A stretch of 64,000 nt of DNA. Source: Acidimicrobiales bacterium. GTDB taxonomy: Bacteria; Actinomycetota; Acidimicrobiia; Acidimicrobiales; SZUA-35. A program made the translations under genes and the position numbers. The notes beneath the pieces were generated by a model, which saw nothing but the letters and a program-made list of their open reading frames with translations, made no database searches and was not told the origin of the DNA. Location: positions 122,130 through 186,129 of the forward strand of contig JABDIY010000162.1 in NCBI GenBank assembly GCA_013003535.1. The letters run 5' to 3'. Below are positions 17,927 through 26,043 of this stretch, one piece after another (positions within the stretch are counted from its first letter, which is position 1; the number at the start of each line of letters is the position of its first letter).

Positions 17927-18662
17927 AGCCGTAGAGGCCGAGCATTTTTCCGGCGAGGATGAGCACGGCCACGGCTAGAACAGGTTTCACAACCTTTTCC
18001 CCGCCGCTGACGGCGCTGTTCGCCCCGGCGTAGCCACCGATCATCGTGCCGGCGCTGAGCACCAGAGCCGGAAGCCACCGGACCTGGCCCTGGAAAACGA
18101 AGACGGGAACGGCGATCAATGACACGCCAGTTACCACGAAGTTCTTGATGGCATTCCCCGTCACCAGATCGTGACCGGCCCTGTTCAGAATGAGCAGCAG
18201 GATCAGCCCAACCCCGGCCTGGATTGCTCCGGCGTAGATACCGGCAAGAAAGAAGACTGCGATCGTTAGCGGCAGCGGCCACTGCGATGGCGCCGCATCG
18301 GCCCTCTTCGGACGCAGAGCCAATATCAGAAGAGGAATCATGACCGCCCCGAAAACCCGCTCGAAGAGTTGGTCATCGATTTGAGAGACCGCCACGGACC
18401 CCACCGCGCCACCAACAACAGCCGGCGCCGCCACCGGCAGAATTTGCGCCCAATCGACGTACCCGCCTTTGGAGAAACCGCGGCCAGTAGTGAGGGTTGA
18501 CAACAGCACCGACACCCGATTCGTTCCGTTGGCGAGAAGTCCGTCTACACCTGCGAGAGCCAACAGCGGCACGGTCAGAAGGGAGCCACCCCCCGCCATC
18601 GCGTTGACGAATCCGGCAAATAGCCCGCCAACGAAGATGAGCAGCGCACTCCCGATAGACAC
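17925..18662 (-). CDS. TauE/SafE family membrane transporter
   Basis: A 245-residue integral membrane protein with about eight hydrophobic segments in two homologous halves. The N-terminal GLFAGFVNAMAGGGSLLTVP and the second-half GIYAGAIQAGVGLILLL are the two repeat signatures of the TauE/SafE (DUF81) family, which includes sulfite or organosulfonate exporters. The frame is open upstream into the antisense of the divergent gene; the GTG at 18662 sits just before the first membrane segment and leaves 63 bp to the neighbour. The substrate is not predictable from sequence. Confidence 0.85.
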   Translation of the reverse strand: MSIGSALLIFVGGLFAGFVNAMAGGGSLLTVPLLALAGVDGLLANGTNRVSVLLSTLTTGRGFSKGGYVDWAQILPVAAPAVVGGAVGSVAVSQIDDQLFERVFGAVMIPLLILALRPKRADAAPSQWPLPLTIAVFFLAGIYAGAIQAGVGLILLLILNRAGHDLVTGNAIKNFVVTGVSLIAVPVFVFQGQVRWLPALVLSAGTMIGGYAGANSAVSGGEKVVKPVLAVAVLILAGKMLGLYG

Positions 18663-18725
18663 AGTGATGCCGACAGTAGTTGTATGCGCCGCCAATCGCT
18701 TCGCTCGGCATGGGAGACTGCATAG

Positions 18726-19565
18726 ATGCGCCGCAGTCTCTCCGCCCTGGTGCTGGGCTTCTCGTTGTTCCTCGGCTCGATGTCGTGGTCCGGGTTCAGC
18801 ATCACGCACACAGTCCTCGATCCCGGCGGATCGGAGGAGTTAGCCGACCGACTGTTCGAAAGCCCCGCCCTACGCTCAGCCCTCGTGGGCCTCATGGCTG
18901 ACCGAATCGAAGGCCTGCTACCCGAAGGTATTGCACTACCTCGCGAACAACTAGAGCTGGTGGCGGGCCGGACGCTGGATGACCCGTCGGTCCAACTACT
19001 GGTGCGCCAAGGCCTCGTTCAGGTGCACCAAAAAGCGTTGCGCGGTGATAGCTCACCAACACAGCTCCATGCCACCGCGGTGGGTACCGCAGCGCGAAAC
19101 GTATTGGTGGCGGAGCGGCCCGAACTAGAGGACAGAGTCCCCCAGGCGCCCGCCGTCCAGGTGGAATTGCCGACCGCCGGTCTGTCCTATCTGGGGAGCA
19201 TCCGGGCCGGGCTTGTCCAGGCCACCTTGATCTTTGGCCTGGTCGCTGCTGCAGGTGCCTCCATGGCCCTTCTCATAGCCCGGAACCGACCGCTGGTTCT
19301 GCGGCGCCTTGCGTACTGGGCCTTCGGCACCGCCTCGTTTTGGCTTCTCATTTCGCTCGCCATTCCCGTCGCGGCCGATGTTCTTTCGCCGCGATCGGGC
19401 GTGTTGGCTGGAGCCATCGCGTCGATCATGTTCGGAGCCATGGTGCCGGGAGCGCTCACCCTCGCCGGGTTGGGCGTGGCGTTGTTGGTGGGTTCATTTG
19501 CATGGCATCAGTTCGGGCGGCGTCGAGGGGTCCACATGGTGGGCACACCGGTTTTCGTTCGCTAA
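18726..19565 (+). CDS. Conserved membrane protein of unknown function
   Basis: A 279-residue protein not assigned to a family with confidence. It has an N-terminal membrane anchor (LSALVLGFSLFLGSM), an exported helical region of ~160 residues with many Leu, Ala and Glu, and three membrane segments in the last ~110 residues (LVQATLIFGLVAAAGASMAL, FGTASFWLLISLAIPVAA, and GAMVPGALTLAGLGVALLV). The layout resembles other actinobacterial proteins with a large extracytoplasmic domain closed by membrane helices. It is divergent from the TauE gene. A short hairpin follows it (19606-19624). No function is claimed. Confidence 0.7.
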   Translation: MRRSLSALVLGFSLFLGSMSWSGFSITHTVLDPGGSEELADRLFESPALRSALVGLMADRIEGLLPEGIALPREQLELVAGRTLDDPSVQLLVRQGLVQVHQKALRGDSSPTQLHATAVGTAARNVLVAERPELEDRVPQAPAVQVELPTAGLSYLGSIRAGLVQATLIFGLVAAAGASMALLIARNRPLVLRRLAYWAFGTASFWLLISLAIPVAADVLSPRSGVLAGAIASIMFGAMVPGALTLAGLGVALLVGSFAWHQFGRRRGVHMVGTPVFVR

Positions 19566-19605
19566 CGCTCGGTCCGCTGGCGCTTGCCCTGAACCCTGTG
19601 CCGGA

Positions 19606-19624
19606 CCACCCAGTGGACGGGTGG
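19606..19624. terminator. Short dyad between convergent genes
   Basis: CCACCC and GGGTGG are separated by seven bases, in the gap between the stops at 19565 (+) and 19644 (-). There is no T-run on either side. It may help end transcription from either gene, but the six-pair stem is weak evidence. Confidence 0.3.
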
Positions 19625-19643
19625 CTCACACCGAGAACGCCAG

Positions 19644-20462
19644 TCAGCGGCTCGTGAGTTGTTCGTCAAGCCAGTTGGTCATTTCCCCCATGACCTCATT
19701 CTGCTCGGGCTCGTTGAGACACTCGTGCCGGAGACCCTTCCAGACTCGACGGGTAACGTTGGGCAGCGCCGCCAACGGCTCCGAGAACTTGGCCGGGACG
19801 AGCTCATCATCCTCGCCATGCAGAACGTACGTGGGTACGCGAATCTTGTCGATCGCAGCGGCCGTGACAGGCATGGTGGCGAACAGCGCTTTACCCAGGC
19901 CAGCGGTGGCCCCTCCGATTACGAGGGGATCGTTCACGTAGGCCTCCTGAACCGCAACGTCACGACTCAGGACGGCGCCGTCTATCTTGTCTGGGATGAA
20001 CAGCTTGGGAAGGACGCGACCGACGATTGGCGCAACGATTCGTTGCCACTGCGGAACCACGGCCCCAAGCGCCGGAGAGCTGAGAATCGCCAGGTCCGGT
20101 TGAGGGCGATCATCGACAAGGTAGGTAGCTACGATCAACCCGCCCAACGAGTGACCCATGAGAACTACGGGTACGCCCAACTCCTTACGCTCGGCCAGGA
20201 GCGCTTGAACATCATCGACGTAATCCTCGAAGCGGGTGACGAATGCTCGCCGGCCCTCGGATTGACCATTTCCAACGTTGTCGAAAGCGAGCACGTCGAA
20301 GCCGCGGGCGGCCAAGAAATCGCCCACGTGGATATACCGACCACTGTGTTCACCGATTCCGTGAACGATCAGAATGGCCGCCTTTGCCCCGGTGGTTTCC
20401 CATCGACGACGCATCTGGGTTCCCCCACGCGAGTTGACACCAAAACTCTCTACAACTGTCAC
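19644..20462 (-). CDS. Alpha/beta hydrolase, monoacylglycerol lipase/lysophospholipase type
   Basis: A 272-residue alpha/beta-hydrolase of the Hydrolase_4 (serine aminopeptidase S33-like) family. The oxyanion region is VHGIGEHSGRY, the nucleophile elbow is GHSLGG, the acid is Asp in HGEDDELVP, and the last catalytic residue is His in GLRHECLNEPE. HG(I/M)(G/A)EHSGRY is typical of bacterial monoacylglycerol lipases. It lacks a signal peptide, so cytoplasmic. The start is a GTG at 20462 (GTGACAGTTGTAGAG), 56 bases from the divergent crcB pair. It likely cleaves acylglycerols or lysophospholipids; the exact substrate is not known. Confidence 0.87.
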   Translation of the reverse strand: MTVVESFGVNSRGGTQMRRRWETTGAKAAILIVHGIGEHSGRYIHVGDFLAARGFDVLAFDNVGNGQSEGRRAFVTRFEDYVDDVQALLAERKELGVPVVLMGHSLGGLIVATYLVDDRPQPDLAILSSPALGAVVPQWQRIVAPIVGRVLPKLFIPDKIDGAVLSRDVAVQEAYVNDPLVIGGATAGLGKALFATMPVTAAAIDKIRVPTYVLHGEDDELVPAKFSEPLAALPNVTRRVWKGLRHECLNEPEQNEVMGEMTNWLDEQLTSR

Positions 20463-20518
20463 GGGGAGTCACGGTATCTCCGCCCGTCCACGTCGCATCC
20501 CTCGGACGGCGGCCGCAA

Positions 20519-20890
20519 GTGAACGATTCCGTCCGTCGCATGCTGATGATCGGAGTGGGAGGTGCGGCCGGGGCTCTGCTTCGCAGCGGCGCCCTGGGGC
20601 TCGCAGGAGATGATGCGGCGATCCGGGCGCTCCTTTCGATCAATATCATCGGGTCGTTCTGGCTGGGCCTTGCGGTTGTCCGGCTCCGGCGCCAGCCTGA
20701 TTTCTTGGCGGCGGTCGGCACCGGGTTTTGCGGCGGGTTCACCTCTCTTTCCAGCTTTGCAGTACAAGTAGCCGAACTGATCGGCGAAGGCCGAGCAACG
20801 GTGGGCATTGGACTGGCGGTCGTGACCGCCCTGTCCACCGTTGCCGGGATCGATCTGGGAATTCGAATCAGCCGGGAGACAGGCGAATGA
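20519..20890 (+). CDS. crcB: Fluoride ion channel CrcB/Fluc, subunit 1
   Basis: A 123-residue protein with four membrane segments. It carries the family landmarks GGAAGALLRS near the N terminus, the conserved Asn in LLSINIIGSFWLG, and the central GFCGGFTSLSSFA, which forms the break helix and sodium site in Fluc channels. Fluc proteins are dual-topology dimers that export fluoride. The start is GTG 20519. The stop overlaps the ATG of the second crcB (ATGA), so the two are expected to form a heterodimer, as known for many Gram-positive pairs. No fluoride riboswitch is apparent upstream. Confidence 0.92.
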   Translation: MNDSVRRMLMIGVGGAAGALLRSGALGLAGDDAAIRALLSINIIGSFWLGLAVVRLRRQPDFLAAVGTGFCGGFTSLSSFAVQVAELIGEGRATVGIGLAVVTALSTVAGIDLGIRISRETGE

Positions 20891-21216
20891 CGATTCTCGT
20901 GGCGACCGTGTTGATCGCCCTCGGCGGTTTCGCCGGGACAGTTGCTCGCTGGTTGGTCACCCGTTCCAACAGGGCGTTCCCGTGGGGACTGATCGCTGTC
21001 AACATCGTGGCATCGGGCTTGGCGGCGGTCTTCAATGACCTCGACGGCGCCATGCGGTGGCTTGGAGCGGCTGGCTTTCTCGGGGCGCTGTCTACCTGGT
21101 CGTCGCTGGCCCTCGCCGCCCACGAGTTCTGGCGGGACGACAAACGAGATGTTGCCATCTTCGTCCTCCTGCTGACAGTCTTCGGCTCGGTGGTAGTAGC
21201 CGGCCTACTCCTGTGA
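20887..21216 (+). CDS. crcB: Fluoride ion channel CrcB/Fluc, subunit 2
   Basis: A 109-residue paralogue of the preceding gene with four membrane segments. Landmarks are GGFAGTVARW, the conserved Asn in AVNIVASG, and GFLGALSTWSS. The central motif has only one Gly where the partner has GG, and the position of the usual second TTFSTF is STWSS, so this subunit is more diverged. The frame extends upstream in other-frame sequence of crcB 1, but the start is fixed by ATG 20887, which overlaps the previous stop. Heterodimer with subunit 1 is expected. Confidence 0.9.
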   Translation: MTILVATVLIALGGFAGTVARWLVTRSNRAFPWGLIAVNIVASGLAAVFNDLDGAMRWLGAAGFLGALSTWSSLALAAHEFWRDDKRDVAIFVLLLTVFGSVVVAGLLL

Positions 21217-21220
21217 GCCG

Positions 21221-21255
21221 AAAAGCAGAGAAGCCCGGAGCGTTCGCTCCGAGCT
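21221..21255 (-). terminator. Rho-independent terminator after the tRNA genes
   Basis: On the minus strand, AGCTCGGAGCG and CGCTCCGGGCT pair around an AA loop (21232-21255; one mismatch), followed by TCTCTGCTTTT. This is a good intrinsic terminator directly downstream of tRNA-Glu. It could also serve crcB from the other side, though the plus-strand tail is less T-rich. Confidence 0.8.
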
Positions 21256-21264
21256 TTCACGTTG

Positions 21265-21337
21265 CACCCCGTACGGGATTTGAACCCGTGCTACTGGCAT
21301 GAGAAGCCAGCGTCCTAGGCCGCTAGACGAACGGGGC
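21265..21337 (-). tRNA. tRNA-Glu (anticodon TTC)
   Basis: 73 nt that fold into a complete cloverleaf: acceptor GCCCCGT/ACGGGGT, anticodon arm CTGGC-TTCTCAT-GCCAG with anticodon TTC, and T arm with GGTTCAAATCC. The 3' CCA is not encoded. It is the second of two tRNA genes on this strand, 42 bp after tRNA-Gln, and is followed by a terminator. The GltX gene is 3-4 kb away on the same strand. Confidence 0.97.
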
Positions 21338-21379
21338 TGGACTCAACGGCGACGAGGTTTGGCCCGTTCAACGCTGTAG

Positions 21380-21451
21380 TTCGGAGAGGAGGACTTGAAC
21401 CCCCAATAACTGGATCAGAACCAGTTGTGTTGCCAATTACACCATCTCCGA
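21380..21451 (-). tRNA. tRNA-Gln (anticodon CTG)
   Basis: 72 nt with a complete cloverleaf: acceptor TCGGAGA/TCTCCGA, anticodon arm AACTGG-TTCTGAT-CCAGTT with anticodon CTG, T arm with GGTTCAAGTCC, and A as the discriminator. CCA is not encoded. It lies 48 bp after the stop of the MFS gene and 42 bp before tRNA-Glu, probably co-transcribed with it. In actinobacteria it is normally charged by GltX with Glu and amidated by GatCAB. Confidence 0.97.
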
Positions 21452-21499
21452 TCGATGGAGCAATAAGCATAGCGGGCTCCAACGAATCCAGAAACTGTT

Positions 21500-22891
21500 T
21501 TAGTGCCCGGCGGCCGCCATCTCTGATCGGAGCTTGCCCTCGTCGTAACGAGTGAAGATGATGGCGGCAAGCGCGTAGAGAGCCATGCCCCCGAAACCGC
21601 TGAGTCGAACGCCGAGATCGTCACCGATGTCTCGCCCGAAGTTGAGAAGCAGGGCGAAGATCACCACGCCGACTGTCTGACCGATCTTTTGTGCGAACGT
21701 GCGGGCCCCGAAAAACATGCCGGTGGTGGCTTCACCGCGGGTCATGATGGAGTGTTCGGCGATGTCGGACAGGATCCAGCCAGGGATCACGCTCAGAATG
21801 CTGAACGGAACGGCAAAGATCACCACCACTGCCACGGCCTGAGCTATTGCGGGCACCGGATACCTACCCAGGAAGAAGATCCCGAAGAACATCACCGAGG
21901 TCATCACGAAGGCGAAGATCACCATCTGCTTGGCGCTGCGCTTCTTGGCCTGACGGTTCACGATCGGGTAGAGGAAGAGCGCCATGACTACCATGATCCC
22001 CAGCAGCGGCGCCGTGAGTTCCTCCTCCAGTTCCACCAAGACGGTGATGTAGTAGAGAATTCCGGTCTGGATCATGGCCAACCCACAGAAGTAGGCGAAG
22101 TCTGCGGCCACGTAATAGCGAAAGAAGGAGTTCTCCATTACAACGCGCAATGACTGGCGCAATGTTGCCGTGGTTGGTTTGGAGCGGGCGTATCGCGGTT
22201 CGTCAACCATGAAAACCGGCACATACATCATCAGCACCGAGATACTGACCACGATCCCAACGGCCCACTGGTAGGACGCGATCGTGCTGACACCGGAGTT
22301 TTCAAACAGAGCCGTGATGAAGGGGGTTAGCGATGCGATCACGATGCCAACTGCCCACGCCACCGACGTCCAGGTGGTCAGATCCAAGCGTTCCTCAGGG
22401 GTCCGCCCCAAGTCCGCCACGATTGCGAAAGCCGGTGTGACGTATGCGGTGAGTGCAATGAAGAGAACAACTTGAATTCCGAGCAGCCAAACGATGTTGA
22501 GAGCGCTCACCTCCTTTACGGGAGGGAGAAACATCAAGAACACCGCCAGACCGGCCGGTAGGGCGCCCAGCCGCATCAGCGGGATGCGGCGACCTCGCTT
22601 GTGCGTTGAACGATCCGAGAACAGAGCGATAGCCGGATCGGTGACGGCGTCCAGCAGCCGTCCCGCCGCAGCGATGATCACGATCGCGTTGAGAACCACC
22701 AGGAACTTTGCATCAGTGACCAACTGGGGAAGACCCGAACTGTCGGGCGGGAGATAGAAGAACACCAGCAAGATGCTCAGCAGATTGATCAAGATCGACA
22801 TTCCGCCGTGGCCGGCGCTCACAGCGAAGACAACGCTTTTGGGAAGTCGATCCAGTTCGGGTGGGGCCAAACTGGCACCAGGGCTCGTCAC
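21500..22891 (-). CDS. MFS transporter, GPH cation-symporter (MelB-like) type
   Basis: A 463-residue membrane protein with about 12 hydrophobic segments. The loop between segments 2 and 3 contains GRLLDAVTDPAIALFSDRSTHKRGRR, which matches the G-x-x-x-D-x(2)-(T/S)DP-x(2)-G-x-(L)SDR-(T/S) motif of the MFS_2/glycoside-pentoside-hexuronide family. These carry sugars or related solutes with Na+ or H+. Members of this family are also used for lipids in other organisms, so the substrate is open. It begins 33 bases from the divergent small protein gene and is followed by tRNA genes on the same strand. Confidence 0.85.
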   Translation of the reverse strand: MTSPGASLAPPELDRLPKSVVFAVSAGHGGMSILINLLSILLVFFYLPPDSSGLPQLVTDAKFLVVLNAIVIIAAAGRLLDAVTDPAIALFSDRSTHKRGRRIPLMRLGALPAGLAVFLMFLPPVKEVSALNIVWLLGIQVVLFIALTAYVTPAFAIVADLGRTPEERLDLTTWTSVAWAVGIVIASLTPFITALFENSGVSTIASYQWAVGIVVSISVLMMYVPVFMVDEPRYARSKPTTATLRQSLRVVMENSFFRYYVAADFAYFCGLAMIQTGILYYITVLVELEEELTAPLLGIMVVMALFLYPIVNRQAKKRSAKQMVIFAFVMTSVMFFGIFFLGRYPVPAIAQAVAVVVIFAVPFSILSVIPGWILSDIAEHSIMTRGEATTGMFFGARTFAQKIGQTVGVVIFALLLNFGRDIGDDLGVRLSGFGGMALYALAAIIFTRYDEGKLRSEMAAAGH

Positions 22892-22924
22892 CCATCAGAC
22901 AGTAGCGACCGATACGGTTTTGCC

Positions 22925-23227
22925 GTGGTTGAGACCTCAAATCGTTTCTGGGCCAAAGTTGCGTTCGCCGCGCTTGTGGCGATGACACCATTGAGCTGCA
23001 CCGGCGAAGAGCCGATCCCCATCGATCTCAACGAAACCGTTCCGGCGACCACGTTGCCGCCTGATCCTGACGATCCGAATGCGGCGGAACGTCAGCGCAT
23101 GGAAGATCTCGCCGCCCAACAGTGTCTCGATGACGACGAACTCAGCGAAGGTGTCACCCGGCTGGTCGACCCCGAAACCAACGAAGCCGTCGCCGAAGTC
23201 ACCGTGGAATGCTCAGCGGTCCGTTAG
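22925..23227 (+). CDS. Small secreted or lipoprotein-like protein, unknown function
   Basis: About 100 residues. The start is set at the GTG (22925) because the frame upstream runs into the antisense of the MFS gene. The N terminus (WAKVAFAALVAMTPLSC) looks like a signal peptide with a possible weak lipobox ending in Cys (PLSC). The mature part is short, acidic and Pro-rich (PPDPDDPNAAE) with two more Cys residues (QQCLDDDE and TVECSAVR), which could form a disulfide. It is followed by the dispersed repeat element and converges with a DUF218 gene. No family is recognised. Confidence 0.6.
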   Translation: MVETSNRFWAKVAFAALVAMTPLSCTGEEPIPIDLNETVPATTLPPDPDDPNAAERQRMEDLAAQQCLDDDELSEGVTRLVDPETNEAVAEVTVECSAVR

Positions 23228-23262
23228 GCACAGGCCACCGGTCCGGAGTAGCGCACCGTGCT

Positions 23263-23352
23263 GCAGTCCGAATTCCAGCGGACGCTGGAGTTACGGGAGC
23301 GCCGAAGGCGAGAGTCTCCGTGGCGTTTGAACGGCCCCCGGAGGGACAGCAC
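23263..23352. repeat. Dispersed intergenic element, copy A
   Basis: This ~90-bp sequence begins GCAGTCCGA and ends with GAACGGCCCCCGGAGGGACA. It shares most of its length with copies at 59570 and 59704. The conserved part contains GCGCCGAAGGCGA and CTCCGTGGCG, so a GCGCC/GGCGT dyad and a CTCCG/CGGAG dyad can form. It sits between the stops of convergent genes, as do the other copies. It may be a transcription-terminating or REP-like element. Confidence 0.8.
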
Positions 23353-23376
23353 TGCTCAGCGGTCCGGAAAAACTCC

Positions 23377-23997
23377 TTACTTCTGAAGGTTGTCGAGGCG
23401 ACGGAAGCCGATGGCGCGGCCCACGGCCACCGCAATCGTCTCCCGAACCATGGGACCGAGGTCGGCCGATCCCACCGCTGATACCTCGGCATCCAATCCC
23501 ACCTCTTCGGCGATCAGTTCCACTCGCCGAGCGTGATAGGCGTCGGTAACCAGGATTACACTCTGGATGCCTTCGCTGCGAAGAAAGCGGGTCGCTGCAG
23601 CCATCGACGTGTACGTACTGTCACCTTTCACCTCGAGTCGGAGGTCCTCGTCGGGAACGCCGCTCTGGCGGAGATAGTCATAGCCGGCCTTGGCCTCGGT
23701 GGTGGTGTCACCAGGCTGTTTGCCGCCGCTCACCACCACCAATGCAACCTGATCGGACCGGTACAGCTCCAACGCGCGCTCCAAACGTCTCACCAGAACC
23801 GGGGATGGAGTGCCGTTGTACTGTGCTGCGCCCAACACCAGAGCCGCTTGCGCCGGACCGTCGGCAGTGCGCCGGGTAGCCAACCAGATATCGGCGAACG
23901 TCGTTGCCAAGTACAAACCGATAAGTAGGAGCAGAAGCGCCAGCGCACGAGTTGTACGGATGCCCCGCCGGGAGAGCTCAGGCTGGTCCGTCGTCAT
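23377..23997 (-). CDS. DUF218 family (YdcF/SanA-like) membrane-anchored protein
   Basis: A 206-residue protein with one N-terminal membrane segment (ALALLLLLIGLYLATTF) and a DUF218 domain: AALVLGAAQYNGTPSPVLVRRLERALELY, VVSGGKQPGDTTTEA, and TSMAAATRFLRSEG, then VTDAYHARRVELIAEEVG. These match the SanA/YdcF pattern (LG...GxPS..L..R, SGG, E...M..YL, T..YH..R). SanA-type proteins are linked to envelope integrity; the enzymatic role is not established. The start overlaps the end of gltX by 20 bases, suggesting co-expression. Confidence 0.87.
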   Translation of the reverse strand: MTTDQPELSRRGIRTTRALALLLLLIGLYLATTFADIWLATRRTADGPAQAALVLGAAQYNGTPSPVLVRRLERALELYRSDQVALVVVSGGKQPGDTTTEAKAGYDYLRQSGVPDEDLRLEVKGDSTYTSMAAATRFLRSEGIQSVILVTDAYHARRVELIAEEVGLDAEVSAVGSADLGPMVRETIAVAVGRAIGFRRLDNLQK

Positions 23998-25384
23998 CGC
24001 TGTCCAACCGGGACCGGGCGGCTTTGATTCGGCGGATGACCTCGTCCCGGTTCATCTGGGCCATCGGCTCGAAGAGGGGAATACCGGTGCGAGCACCGGA
24101 AACGGCCATTCGTACCGGAAGCTGGGTCTTGGCTCCCAGTTCTGTCCCGACACCAAATACGCACGCTTCAATAGCCTCAGCGTTCCACTCCACCGACCCC
24201 AGACGTTCGGCTACGAGGTCCAGGACGGCAGGCACGTTGGGCTTGTTCATCACCTTCTTCCAGTCTTTGACGTCGGGTTCCGCCGGCGGGCCGGTGATCC
24301 AACCCAGCAAGTCATGAATCGGATTAGCCGAGATCGTCACCAAACGTTCCTGAACATTGGGGGCAAAAAGTTGGAAGATGTATGCAGGTACCGACGACGG
24401 TAGGACGTTGCTCGCTTCCTGGATGAACCGCTCCGCTGTCAAGGCCCTGATGTACTCCCCATTGAAGTGTTCGAGCTTTTTGATGTCGAAGAAGGCCGGC
24501 GAGTTGTTGATGTCGGAGAGCTCGAACTGCTCAATAAAGGTCTCGATGGGGGCGATCTCGTCACCCTGGCGCGGGCCCCAGCCGAGCGTTACCAGGTAGT
24601 TGCGCATCGCCTCGGGCAAGAATCCTTTTGCCCGGTAGTCCCCCACCGCCACATCGTCACGGCGCTTTGAAAGTTTCTGCCGTTTTTCGTTCACGATCAA
24701 CGGCAGATGGGCGTACACCGGCGGATCGGGGTAGCCGAGGGCCTGTCGCAGGAGGAGGACCCGGGGGGTGGTGTTGACCAGGTCTTCTCCGCGAATCACG
24801 TGGGTGATGCCCATCGTGGCATCGTCGTAGGCGTTGGCAACATGGAACATAGGAACACCGTTTGACCGCACGATGATGAAGTCTTCCAACACGGCATTGT
24901 CGAATTCCACCCGACCCCGAATCACGTCATCCCAGCCGGTCACTCCCTCATCGGGCGTTCGGAAGCGGACCACTACTCCTTCACCCTCGGCAACATTGCG
25001 ATCCCGGCAGAAACCGTCGTAGCCGGCGTCGGTTTTGCGCCCGCCGGCCTGATTGCGAGCATCGATGGCGTCTCGAGTGCAGTCGCATCGGTACGCCTTG
25101 CCTTGGGCCAAGAGATCGTTGGCAAAGGAGCGGTACTGATCGAACCGATCGGATTGTCGGATCTCCTCGTCCCAATCCATGCCGAGCCATCGCATCGAGT
25201 CATAGATGGCGTCCACCAGATGGTCGGCGCTCCGGTCGGTGTCGGTGTCCTCAATGCGCAGGATGAACGTGCCGTCGGTGTGGCGGGCATACAGCCAGTT
25301 GAACAGGGCAGACCGAGCGCCCCCAACGTGTAGGTAGCCAGTAGGGGCGGGTGAAAAGCGAACACGAACAGACACGCCGGTCAT
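23978..25384 (-). CDS. gltX: Glutamate--tRNA ligase
   Basis: A 468-residue class I aminoacyl-tRNA synthetase that charges tRNA-Glu. It has the HIGH motif variant YLHVGGAR near residue 20, the KMSKS equivalent KLSKRRDDV at about 235-243, and the bacterial GlxRS catalytic sequence RIEDTDTDRS. As in most actinobacteria it is presumably non-discriminating and mischarges tRNA-Gln, with GatCAB then amidating it; the nearby tRNA-Gln and tRNA-Glu on the same strand fit this. I see no second glutaminyl-tRNA synthetase in the window. Start is ATG 25384. It overlaps the DUF218 gene downstream. Confidence 0.96.
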   Translation of the reverse strand: MTGVSVRVRFSPAPTGYLHVGGARSALFNWLYARHTDGTFILRIEDTDTDRSADHLVDAIYDSMRWLGMDWDEEIRQSDRFDQYRSFANDLLAQGKAYRCDCTRDAIDARNQAGGRKTDAGYDGFCRDRNVAEGEGVVVRFRTPDEGVTGWDDVIRGRVEFDNAVLEDFIIVRSNGVPMFHVANAYDDATMGITHVIRGEDLVNTTPRVLLLRQALGYPDPPVYAHLPLIVNEKRQKLSKRRDDVAVGDYRAKGFLPEAMRNYLVTLGWGPRQGDEIAPIETFIEQFELSDINNSPAFFDIKKLEHFNGEYIRALTAERFIQEASNVLPSSVPAYIFQLFAPNVQERLVTISANPIHDLLGWITGPPAEPDVKDWKKVMNKPNVPAVLDLVAERLGSVEWNAEAIEACVFGVGTELGAKTQLPVRMAVSGARTGIPLFEPMAQMNRDEVIRRIKAARSRLDSDDDGPA

Positions 25385-25474
25385 GCTAACTGGCGCCGTG
25401 GTCGCAGCCCGGGCAACCCGAGCGTGTGCGCTCTCCGATTCGCGGCATGGCCGAACGGAATCGAGTGCGGTTCG

Positions 25475-25990
25475 TTAGACGAAGTTCAGGGTCCAGTCGC
25501 TCGCATAGTCGCTGATGATTGCACCGTGGGGTCGCTGCAGCATCGACGCGCTCACGCGATCCGCTATCTCTCGACGTTCGGGGTAATGGTGGGCGCTGGC
25601 GACCTCGGGGAACATCTTCTCCCGCTGCTCCACAAGTTCAGCTGGCGGCGACTCATCCAGGAATCCCCAGATGGTGAAGGCGACGGTGAGGTCGTGCACC
25701 ACCGGGGCACGGCCGAACAACCCTGACCGCTTGTTGGCCACGGCAACACAGCCGGCGACCACGTCTTTTTCATCGAGGCTGCCGAGATGCAAGCGATCCA
25801 GAAAACTGGATGCCAACTTGATGGCATACCCCTGGTCCGGCCCTGGAACGCCCAGCCGATCGCCGGTGGGCCATGCCCCATCGATGTCGCCGGGGCGGTC
25901 GGCCATCCATGAACGGTTGCGACTTGGGGGCGAGGAGTAGGTTCGGACATTCTCGGTGACGTTGGTTGGCACGTAGTCGGGAGCAGACAC
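25475..25990 (-). CDS. Conserved hypothetical protein
   Basis: 171 residues, soluble, with no signal or membrane segment. The sequence has an N-terminal Ser/Arg/Pro-rich part (TYSSPPSRNRSWMADRPGD) and a compact body with GPDQGYAIKLASSFLDRL, CVAVANKRSGLFGRAPVVHDLTVAFTIWGFL and a C-terminal Pro-free helix. Similar short proteins are known in actinobacteria as conserved hypotheticals, but I do not know a function. It starts with GTG (25990), 53 bp from the divergent membrane protein gene, and ends 91 bases before gltX begins on the same strand. Confidence 0.75.
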   Translation of the reverse strand: MSAPDYVPTNVTENVRTYSSPPSRNRSWMADRPGDIDGAWPTGDRLGVPGPDQGYAIKLASSFLDRLHLGSLDEKDVVAGCVAVANKRSGLFGRAPVVHDLTVAFTIWGFLDESPPAELVEQREKMFPEVASAHHYPERREIADRVSASMLQRPHGAIISDYASDWTLNFV

Positions 25991-26043
25991 AGAACAAAGA
26001 GTACCGCTTCGCCCGGCCGGGGGGAGACTACGGTTACTCGGAT

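Noticed and set aside
20463-20518. Fluoride riboswitch before the crcB pair
   Set aside because: The gap is only 56 bases and shows no crcB-type pseudoknot sequence by eye.
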